Origin: CAVSRC01 sp963830205
GTDB lineage: Bacteria > Pseudomonadota > Alphaproteobacteria > Rhizobiales > Kaistiaceae
Reading direction: 5' to 3'
Assembly: GCA_963830205.1 (NCBI GenBank)
Contig: CAWHLP010000043.1
Span: 124,001-188,000 of the forward strand
Length of the DNA stretch: 64,000 nucleotides
A model generated the notes under the pieces. The model saw nothing but the letters and a program-made list of their open reading frames with translations, searched no databases and was not told the DNA's origin. Below, piece by piece: positions 57,830 to 64,000 of this stretch; the stretch's first letter is position 1, and each line of letters opens with the position of its first letter. A program made the position numbers and the translations under genes.

Positions 57830-58177
57830 TCAGGCGCTCTGCGCCGTCGCCGCGACGTGCCGAACCGGCCTGCGTTTGGCATTTACCCGCGGCTGCCTGG
57901 GCAGCAGCGCCGTTTCCAGGCTTTCCAGCCGCTGTTTCAGCGCCCGGTTCTCGCGCTCAAGGTCCTCGGCGTGTACCGAGAGCTTGGGGTCGGTCTCCCA
58001 CCAGTTGATGCCGAGCTCCTTTGCCTTGTCGACGGAGGCGATCAGCAGGCGAACCTTGATGTTGAGCAGATCGATCTCGACCAGCGAGACGGTGATATCG
58101 CCGGCGATCACGATGCCCTTGTCGAGGACGCGCTCGAGGATGTCGGCAAGGTTGGTGGTCTGAAGTGAATGTTGCAT
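57830..58177 (-). CDS. gvpJ: Gas vesicle protein GvpJ (GvpA-family, extended C-terminus)
   Basis: 115 residues. GvpA-family core: LADILERVLDKGIVIAGDIT, VSLVEIDLLNIKVRLLIAS. Then the GvpJ-type extension GINWWETDPKLS and a coiled-coil tail LERENRALKQRLESLETAL. The core has A-G-D-I where the major shell protein has D-A-W-V-R, so this is a minor tip or nucleation component. Confidence 0.88.
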   Translation of the reverse strand: MQHSLQTTNLADILERVLDKGIVIAGDITVSLVEIDLLNIKVRLLIASVDKAKELGINWWETDPKLSVHAEDLERENRALKQRLESLETALLPRQPRVNAKRRPVRHVAATAQSA

Positions 58178-58223
58178 TGTGTCCTCGGCCTAGCTTGGGT
58201 TCCGGTGGGCCAGTGTCCTTCGG

Positions 58224-58505
58224 TCAGGACGCGGCCAGTCCACCGGCCTTGACGATCAGATTCGCCGTCTGCCGGCGCAGCGTCGAAAAGCTGCGACAGA
58301 GACCGCAATTGGGGTTCGCGGCGTCATGACTCGTGCAGGCCAGCAACACGCCTGCCTCGTCGATCAAGTCGCGCGCATACGGCACCTTCTCGGACGCGGT
58401 CGGCGCCGTGTTGATGATCTCGGTCAGCGCCTCGATCCTGACCTCGTGGGCGTCGAACACGCCGATGGGGCACTGGATTTCGGCCTTGGAGCGCCGGTTG
58501 CTCAT
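58224..58505 (-). CDS. Unrecognised Cys-containing protein in the gas vesicle cluster
   Basis: 93 residues. Cysteines lie in EIQCPIGVFDAHEVR, LLACTSH and NPNCGLCRSFS, so a C-P motif early and a CxxC late could bind zinc or iron. The rest is helical. I do not know the family. Its stop is 46 bases from gvpJ and its start overlaps gvpO by four bases, so it belongs to the operon and should be real. Confidence 0.7.
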   Translation of the reverse strand: MSNRRSKAEIQCPIGVFDAHEVRIEALTEIINTAPTASEKVPYARDLIDEAGVLLACTSHDAANPNCGLCRSFSTLRRQTANLIVKAGGLAAS

Positions 58506-58906
58506 GACTCGTCAAGCAACTGGTCACGCATGTAGCGTCGCGTGCGGCGGTAGCTCAGCAGCACTCCGGTCGGTCCGAAGATCGCATCATAAGCGGCGAT
58601 CGCATCGGTCGCGGCCGGTATACGTCTCAGTTCGACCAGGTCGACGGTGACATGCCATCCATCAGGCTTCTGCTCGACGGCAGAAACGCGGTCGGCGTCG
58701 AGCCCGGTTATGTTTTCCAGTTCGGACTTGGCGTGTCGTGCGACCGCCGCTGCGCCGACCAATTCGCCTTTGCGGCGCCCGATCGGCGGGCTTAGCTCGC
58801 CGTCGCCGGCGGTAACGGAGGCGGCCACCGGCTTCGGAACGATCAACTCGTTCTCGACCAAGTGCCGCTCATGCGATTCTGGCAGCCGTGCAAGGCGCCG
58901 TGCCAT
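58502..58906 (-). CDS. gvpO: Gas vesicle protein GvpO
   Basis: 134 residues. Variable charged N-terminus, then the GvpO domain: AKSELENITGLDADRVSAV, GWHVTVDLVELRRIP, AIAAYDAIFGPTGVLLSYRR and TRRYMRDQ. GvpO is an accessory protein of assembly. Separated from gvpG by only three bases. Confidence 0.93.
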   Translation of the reverse strand: MARRLARLPESHERHLVENELIVPKPVAASVTAGDGELSPPIGRRKGELVGAAAVARHAKSELENITGLDADRVSAVEQKPDGWHVTVDLVELRRIPAATDAIAAYDAIFGPTGVLLSYRRTRRYMRDQLLDES

Positions 58907-58909
58907 AGC

Positions 58910-59158
58910 CTAACTCCCTTCCCTCATTCTCCGCGCTTGGTTCAAGCGCTCCAGCAACTCGGACTCGCTGCTCTCGAATTCCTCGATCGCGATCTCGCCG
59001 AGGTCGTATCGCTGTTCGAGTTTCAGGAGATCTCTGCGGATGAAGTCCTCGTCATAGAGCTCGCGCTCGGCGTGCTCGGCGATCGTCCGGACGAGCCACA
59101 ACACCCCCTTGATCGGGCCCACCAGGGGCGCCGTCGCAACTGTGCCAAGCAGGCTCAT
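58910..59158 (-). CDS. gvpG: Gas vesicle protein GvpG
   Basis: 82 residues from the ATG at 59158 (MSLLGTVATAPLVGPIKGVL), with GAGGTGAAAAG just upstream. GvpG signature: WLVRTIAEHAERELYDEDFI, LLKLEQRYDLGEIAIEEFE, SELLERLNQ. Accessory protein that binds GvpF/L and GvpA during nucleation. Confidence 0.93.
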   Translation of the reverse strand: MSLLGTVATAPLVGPIKGVLWLVRTIAEHAERELYDEDFIRRDLLKLEQRYDLGEIAIEEFESSESELLERLNQARRMREGS

Positions 59159-59190
59159 CTTTTCACCTCGCGGTCCATTTCCATCGGCCG

Positions 59191-59989
59191 TCAGGCCGAC
59201 CAGTGCATGCTGACGTTGACGAAATTGTAGGGGGCCACCGGCCCAACGCATTTGGTGAGAAGCCGGTGGCCGAGTTCAGAGTCGAGTTTGCGGATTGCCT
59301 CGTCGAACTCCGGCTCACGCAATCGCGTGATCAGGAACGCGGCATTCACCACCATATGGTCGGCGATCGTCGCATTGACTTGCGTCTTCTCGGCGAGTGG
59401 CCGCAATCGCGCCAGGACCGCCTCGGCGTCCGCGCCGCGGCGCGCCTTCAGCTCGGCCTCGACCAGCTCGCCCAGTCGGATGCGGTCGTAATACGTCTCT
59501 TCGAGAGAGTGGCCCTCCAGGCCGCTGCGCATCCGGCTGATCGTCGGATTCTCCTGAACCATTTCCTGAAAGACGACGTCCTCGTACCAGAACGCCTTGA
59601 GGCCCATCTCGATCCGGCCATCCATCCCGTCGAGCATCTTGCTCAGCTCGCCGTAGCGCGCCTTGAGCAATTGTTCGCGGACGACTTCCGGGCTCGGAGC
59701 GACGCAGTCGAAGCGGACCGGCAGCACGGTGTAGTCGGCCATGACCTCGTCGAGGACCCGCATATGCGCCATCATGTTGCGCCGCGTGTTGTCGTAGCGC
59801 GGCTCCGGCGAGTCGCTGGCAACGACCGACAGGTCCTTGAAATTGATGGTGTGAACGACATCGCCGCGCTCGCCCATGCCGAGGGTCTCGAAGGTACGCG
59901 GCTCCGCACCGCGGCACGATGCAATAGAGATACTGCGCAACAGCGTTCTCAGTTTGAGGCTTCGGCAAACGTACGGGCGCCAGTTTCAT
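59191..59989 (-). CDS. gvpF: Gas vesicle protein GvpF (frameshifted)
   Basis: 265 residues once one base near 59925 (ccgcgg) is removed, which joins AQYLYCIVP to GAEPRTFETLGMGERGDVVH. Body: HTINFKDLSVVASDSPEPRY, VLPVRFDCVAPSPEVV, EMVQENPTISRMR, DHMVVNAAFLITRLREPEFD and the GvpF/L C-terminus VGPVAPYNFVNV. It is next to gvpG as in classical clusters, so I reserve the name gvpF for this copy. Confidence 0.9.
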
Positions 59990-61078
59990 GGTGAACCCTC
60001 GTCGTGTTGGGCGATCCCGTGATGCGCAGGTCTGGATTGCGATCGCGGCTCACGGGACCGCTTCTGGCGGGAGCGTGCAGCAACCAGATCGAAGCGAACG
60101 TCCAGACCCCGCTCACGGAGGGCTTCGCTCAGGAGAGCCAGGACCTCGCCAGCCCAAGACTCCACGTCCGCCGGGCTGAGATCACCCTTCAGTTGCCGGT
60201 AGTGGTCGCGGAATCGCTCGTAGAGCGGCATGACCGCCGGATCGAGGTGCGCCCATATCCCCTCGCGCAGCTTGGTCTCGAGGGCCACGGCTTGGCTATG
60301 GCTTTCGGCAGACAGGAAGGGTGCGGTCTCCAGCGCAAATCCCAAATAGGCCTGCAGATCTCCGACCAGCAGGAGCACGGCCATCTGATCCGCGGTGAGC
60401 TTGCCGTCGCTGACCTGCTTGTCGAGTCCGCGCACCAGGGATGCCCGCTTGGCGACGCCCGCGATGGCCTTGTCGACGACTCCCTGGTCGAGGTGGAACA
60501 GCGCGTCGCCAAACCCGGCGTGAATCACGACCTCGTTGGCGAACACTTCCTGCGGCGCGTGAACGCACAGACGATCGGCAAGGAGATGGAGAATTGCCGC
60601 CCACCGCCGCCTTGACCGTCCGGCTTTCCGTCGTGACCTCGACCGAGAGGTCGCGCGCGGCCCGGACCGTCGGGTTCTCGGACAGAGGATGAGCGTGCTC
60701 ATGCGCAAGCAAGGCGCGCAAGGCCAGGGTATCGTTCCACAGCCCTTCGTCGTTGAGAGCCCGCCGGTTCACGAAGACCGTGCATTCCGTCGGATTGGCT
60801 GCGTCGTAGATATTGACCATCGGCCGCCGGTCGATGTCCTCGGCAATGACCGAGGACAACAGCGCGGCATTCTTGATTTGCGATACGAGCGGCTGCAGAT
60901 CTTCGAAGACGAACAGGTTGACCGACTTGTGCGGCCATTTGCCGAGCCGCACATACTGCCGGATCACCGACTCTTCTTCGTGGATCAGGCGAGCGAGATC
61001 GCGCTGCGAATCCGCGATGACCTGCAGCGTCGTGTTCTCCACGCGGGTGCGCGAGAAATGCTCGATCGCCGTCGACAT
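59986..61078 (-). CDS. Unrecognised gas-vesicle-cluster protein with HExxH motif, frameshifted
   Basis: 363 residues after removing one base from the ggg run near 60599, joining ESRTVKAAV to AAILHLLADRLCVHAPQEVF. Residues 126-130 read HEHAH, an HExxH zinc-metalloprotease-type motif in a helix (LALRALLAHEHAHPL). A possible third ligand is a Glu in APQEVFANEVVIHAGF about 45 residues on. The C-terminal half is helical. Coupled to gvpH (TGATG) and gvpF (ATGA), so it is part of the operon. Peptidase activity is inferred, not shown. Confidence 0.72.
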
Positions 61079-61620
61079 CACTGGACCTTCTTCAGCCGCA
61101 GTTCCAGGAGGCCGTTCTTGAAGGATCGCTTCATCGAAGCGGCATCGACCGAGCTAGGCAGCAGCACCTCCTTCGAATAGCGCCGCTCGCCGGACGAGCT
61201 GAGCGCCAGGACATCGCCGCGAACCTCGATCTGGATCGCGTCTTCCTTGACGCCGGGAAGCTCGGCGGCAATGACGATTTCATCGCCTTCGTCGAAAACG
61301 TCGATGAGCGGCTCGCGCACATCGACGACCTCGGCTCCCTCGGTCGTCGCGCGGATGTTGCCGAAGCGCTCGACATGCGGCTCGCCGCCGATGCCGACGC
61401 GCACGCTCACGCCGTAGACGCCCTGCGCCTTGTCGCCGAGGCCCTTGACCTTGAACTCGCCGGTCCGATTGATCTGCTGCTCGCCGGCTTCGACGAGGTT
61501 GCCGAGTATGCCGACGAAATCCCCGAGCCCTTTGAACAAGGAACCAAAGCCGATATCGACCACAGGCTCAGCTTCGCCGGCTCCGGTCTTCTTGCGTGGA
61601 GCACCTTTGTGACTTGGCAT
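61078..61620 (-). CDS. gvpH: Gas vesicle Hsp20-family protein GvpH
   Basis: 180 residues from the ATG at 61620, with GGAGATG upstream. The GvpH-type N-terminal region (GSLFKGLGDFVGILGNLVEA, GVYGVSVRVGIGGEPHVERF) precedes an alpha-crystallin domain (EIVIAAELPGVKEDAIQIEV ... MKRSFKNGLLELRLKK). It is a small heat-shock-type chaperone associated with gas vesicle assembly. Confidence 0.92.
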   Translation of the reverse strand: MPSHKGAPRKKTGAGEAEPVVDIGFGSLFKGLGDFVGILGNLVEAGEQQINRTGEFKVKGLGDKAQGVYGVSVRVGIGGEPHVERFGNIRATTEGAEVVDVREPLIDVFDEGDEIVIAAELPGVKEDAIQIEVRGDVLALSSSGERRYSKEVLLPSSVDAASMKRSFKNGLLELRLKKVQ

Positions 61621-61664
61621 GGTTGCATCTCCGATTTGCGCCGTTGGCCGGCGGATTGCTGCAC

Positions 61665-62012
61665 TCAGTATTCGAGACTGACATCGCTGCGCTGCACGAC
61701 CGCCGCGCCACCGTCCGGCAGTCGCCGGGACGTGCTGGCGGGCGGGCGCTTGCGCCGTCCGGCGGCATCGTGCGGTCCGCCAATATCGCCGATGAGGCTC
61801 CCGATCTGCTCGATCTCCTTGTCGAGCAGCACCAGGCGATGGGCTGTCACCTGTTGTTTTTCGGTCCACACCGCGAGTTGGCGCACCAGCAGTGCGCGCT
61901 GGTGATCGAGACGCGAGAGCGTCGCCGTGAGCTTGCCGCGTTGGAGGCCGGAACCCACGGTGCGCAGCGACCGAAGCCCGCCGGTTTCATGAAGTCCCTT
62001 GATATGGCTCAT
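61665..62012 (-). CDS. Small coiled-coil protein in the gas vesicle cluster
   Basis: 115 residues from the ATG at 62012 (MSHIKGLHETGGLR), which overlaps the gvpN stop as TGATG. The central part is a likely coiled coil (LSRLDHQRALLVRQLAVWTE, LVLLDKEIEQIGSLIGDI) and the tail is Arg/Pro-rich. No family recognised. Operon position supports a gas vesicle role. Confidence 0.7.
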   Translation of the reverse strand: MSHIKGLHETGGLRSLRTVGSGLQRGKLTATLSRLDHQRALLVRQLAVWTEKQQVTAHRLVLLDKEIEQIGSLIGDIGGPHDAAGRRKRPPASTSRRLPDGGAAVVQRSDVSLEY

Positions 62013-63046
62013 CACAATACCTCCGCGGAGATCTGGCCGAGCCGGGCTCGTGCCGGTTCCGACCCGCCATTCAATCGCTTGCCGGGTTCTTTGACGTGGC
62101 TCTGCTTGGCCGGGCAGTGATGCTGGATCAGGCTCATCAGCATCTTGCGCTGCTGCAGGCGCTCATCTGCCGAGCGGCTTCTGAAGGCGGCGCGTCCGCC
62201 GAGCACGTCGAGGCACGTCTGCACAAAGCGCGGATCGGCTGACGACATGCTGAGGTTCTGGTCGGCAACAACGCTGGCGATCATGATGCAGGCGCGCAAT
62301 GTCGGGACCTGGTCGTACTCGCCGGAGGCCCGGTAATCGCGCACCAGGTCGACGATGTGCTCGGCCTTCGGCCTGGCCAGGCCGGAGCGCGAGATGGTGA
62401 TGCCGAGTTCCGTGTCGCGGTCGAAATAGTCGACGTCGATCATCACCATGCGGTCGCTCAACGCATCTTGCGCGTCGTGAACGCCCGAATATTCCTGCGG
62501 ATTGCTGGTGAAGATCGCCCGGAATTCCGGATGAACCTTGATGTAGCTCTCGTTTTGATTGGGAACCGGCAGGACCAGCAGCCGCTCCTCCAGGACGCCG
62601 AGGAGGATGTTATTGGCTTCGGCGCGCGACCGGGTGAATTCGTCATAGATCAATGTGCTGCCGTTGCGACATGCCGTCGTCAGGCGATGATCCGACCAGC
62701 TGCGCGTCGCGTCTTCTTCGAATTTCGTGACTGTGTGGATGTAGCGGTCGACCACCTTCCGGTACTGATATCCAGTCTGCCCGCCGACGAGATTGGACGT
62801 CGTCATCTCATCGTCGCCGGTGAGGAACACGACCGGTCGTCCGAGCTGGGCCGCCACATGGAAGGCCAACGTTGTCTTGCCCGAGCCGGCCGGACCACGG
62901 AAATGCACCGGGAAGCCGGCGCGAAGGTAGCCAAGGGCGCGATTGCTCAGCTCCAGGATCGCCGGCGTCTCCACGAAATTCGTGCCCGGGCTGATGGATA
63001 TCGTGGTTCCGGCGATGTGGTTGTCTGATTGCGGTGCAGTCGACAT
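62012..63046 (-). CDS. gvpN: Gas vesicle protein GvpN (MoxR-type AAA ATPase)
   Basis: 344 residues. Walker A GPAGSGKT at 51-58, VVFLTGDDEMTTSNLVGGQT, Walker B region STLIYDEFTRSRAEANN, sensor-like FRAIFTSNPQEYSGVHDAQD and SDRMVMIDVDYFD. These match GvpN, the AAA ATPase that widens or enlarges gas vesicles. Starts 16 bases after the 248-residue gene. Confidence 0.95.
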   Translation of the reverse strand: MSTAPQSDNHIAGTTISISPGTNFVETPAILELSNRALGYLRAGFPVHFRGPAGSGKTTLAFHVAAQLGRPVVFLTGDDEMTTSNLVGGQTGYQYRKVVDRYIHTVTKFEEDATRSWSDHRLTTACRNGSTLIYDEFTRSRAEANNILLGVLEERLLVLPVPNQNESYIKVHPEFRAIFTSNPQEYSGVHDAQDALSDRMVMIDVDYFDRDTELGITISRSGLARPKAEHIVDLVRDYRASGEYDQVPTLRACIMIASVVADQNLSMSSADPRFVQTCLDVLGGRAAFRSRSADERLQQRKMLMSLIQHHCPAKQSHVKEPGKRLNGGSEPARARLGQISAEVL

Positions 63047-63062
63047 GTTCAGGCTCCAGGCA

Positions 63063-63809
63063 TCATGATTGGCAGGCTGCGACGCGCCGTTCGGCGCGAC
63101 TTGGGACGCTTTCGCACTGGTGGGCGCGATACCATTGCTGACGAGCCGCCTCGTGCTGGCCGGGATTGTCCTGCCACGCGAGAAACTGCTGGTAGATGCG
63201 TCTCAGCGCCGGCTCCCACTCCAGCCAGAATTCTTCGTCGAGGGGAAAGATCTCGGACGACCGGTTGCGCCGCGTCCGTCCCGACACACCGGCCGCCATG
63301 CTGCGCTCGAAGTCGGTGCCGAAGCCGGCCGAGGTCTGCGTAACGGCGTAGGCCACGGCATCGCCGAAGCCGAGGGCAAGCGCGTGGTCGAGTCCACGCG
63401 CCTCGCCTATCGCCGCTACCAGCACCGACAGGATCCGAGCCAGGGCGTCCAGATCATCGGCAGTTTGCTCCTCGCCGCGGCGCACCAAGGAGAGAGCATC
63501 GGCGTAGGCGAGAGGGAAGCCTCTCTGCCACTGCTGCGACGGCAGGAGCGTCAGCGTGAAGGCGCTTGGATTGAAGTCATCGACGGTTTCGCTGGCGCCC
63601 AACGCCAACGACAGCCTCTGCCAAAGCGTCCTGAGCAGCGCATGGCTGTTCGCCAGATCAGGCAGCAAGACGATCTCGGGCTGCAATCCATCGCGCACGA
63701 CCACGCGGCAGGCGAGCCCTGTGAAAGGTTGAAGCGGAGGCGGCAGCGTCGCTTCTATGCTGCCGCTCGTGCGCCCTGCCGATCTGATCCTGCACACACC
63801 CAAGTTCAT
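63063..63809 (-). CDS. Unrecognised first gene of the visible gas vesicle operon
   Basis: 248 residues from the ATG at 63809, with GGATGGA upstream. Largely helical and soluble (LANSHALLRTLWQRLSLALG, ALARILSVLVAAIGEARGLD, EEFWLEWEPALRRIYQQFLA) with a Cys/Arg-rich end. No GvpA or GvpC repeats are present. It is coupled to gvpN by a 16-base gap. I cannot name it. Confidence 0.65.
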   Translation of the reverse strand: MNLGVCRIRSAGRTSGSIEATLPPPLQPFTGLACRVVVRDGLQPEIVLLPDLANSHALLRTLWQRLSLALGASETVDDFNPSAFTLTLLPSQQWQRGFPLAYADALSLVRRGEEQTADDLDALARILSVLVAAIGEARGLDHALALGFGDAVAYAVTQTSAGFGTDFERSMAAGVSGRTRRNRSSEIFPLDEEFWLEWEPALRRIYQQFLAWQDNPGQHEAARQQWYRAHQCESVPSRAERRVAACQS

Positions 63810-64000
63810 CGTTCATCCATCCAATGTGTTCGACACCGCATCCGGGCTAGCGCGCGATCTAGCGGCGCACCTAGCAGATCGCCTGGCCGCGGCTTTGCGC
63901 TCCGCTTTGTCGCACCGAGCGGAAGCCAGGCGGGCGGTTACGACGTTTCCATCAACCGTCCGCTCAGCGCTTCCGCATCGACGCTGCCGGCGCGTCAGCC
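63810..64000. other. Region upstream of the visible gas vesicle genes, no gene assigned
   Basis: The operon promoter could lie here, but no consensus is clear. A loose inverted repeat gcgatct ... agatcgc with 15 bases between the arms lies at about 63856-63884. A plus-strand frame stays open to the window end but overlaps the start of the previous gene and is unconvincing. Confidence 0.3.

Noticed and set aside
56615..58168. 517-codon plus-strand frame opposite the CDC48-like gene and gvpJ
   Set aside because: Antisense shadow of well-supported genes; its composition is typical of reversed high-GC coding sequence.
57830..58177. Calling the GvpA-family gene the main shell protein GvpA
   Set aside because: It lacks the D-A-W-V-R motif and has a WWETDP plus coiled-coil extension, both features of GvpJ.
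63766..64000. Plus-strand frame open to the window end, starting MLPLVRPADLILH
   Set aside because: It overlaps the start of the 248-residue gene on the other strand, shows no family signature in the visible part, and may simply be open by chance.

Overview
The window is high-GC DNA from an alphaproteobacterium, most likely of the order Hyphomicrobiales (Rhizobiales). The evidence is gene order. A backbone typical of that group is present: cinA, ratA, lipA, lpdA, pdhC, DUF5076, pdhB, pdhA, divIC, eno, kdsA, pyrG, secG, tpiA, ppiD, trpE, trpG, trpD, trpC, moaC, moeA. Several gas-vacuolate genera belong to this order, and the right end of the window carries a gas vesicle cluster. The species cannot be named from the sequence alone.

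Layout. 1-11.9 kb: end of cinA, then on the minus strand ratA, lipA, two small GlsB/YeaQ membrane proteins, a bactofilin-like membrane protein, a Gfo/Idh/MocA oxidoreductase, the pyruvate dehydrogenase genes (lpdA, pdhC, pdhB, pdhA) and divIC. 12-15 kb: a GGDEF-EAL protein and eno. 15.5-17.2 kb: a decayed LuxR-type regulator and a decayed short-chain dehydrogenase. 17.3-25 kb: cytochrome c, a membrane CxxCH protein, a PBP4-type carboxypeptidase, an FAD monooxygenase, DUF1835, queF, a TMEM175-like channel, GNAT and DUF6159. 25-34.3 kb: kdsA, a VOC protein, a VapC/AbrB toxin-antitoxin pair, a VWA protein, an alpha/beta hydrolase, a methyltransferase, a large secreted protein and NIPSNAP. 34.3-51 kb: pyrG, secG, tpiA, a CBS protein, an old-yellow-enzyme homologue, ppiD and the trp genes, with an HAF-repeat autotransporter between trpE and trpG, then moaC and moeA. 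51-52.3 kb: PilZ, a doubtful small gene and an IS3 transposase remnant.

The most interesting region is 52.3-63.8 kb, a tightly packed minus-strand gas vesicle operon running from right to left. The order is: unknown 248-aa gene, gvpN, coiled-coil gene, gvpH (Hsp20), HExxH protein, gvpF, gvpG, gvpO, Cys-rich gene, gvpJ, a CDC48-type double AAA ATPase, a GvpF/L protein with a C-terminal J-domain, gvpL, a short GvpA-family protein, a GvpF/L protein, gvpK. Four GvpF/L paralogues, an Hsp20, a J-domain, a CDC48-like unfoldase and a possible zinc protease make this cluster unusually rich in protein-quality-control functions. A canonical GvpA shell protein is not seen and may lie beyond position 64000.

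Fourteen otherwise intact genes, including pdhA, eno, pyrG, trpD and queF, are interrupted by frameshifts, sixteen in all. Every one is cured by removing one base. This points to insertion-type sequencing or assembly errors, not real gene loss. The LuxR and dehydrogenase remnants at 15.5-17.2 kb are different: they have denser, mixed lesions and look like true decay, although the same errors may add to it.
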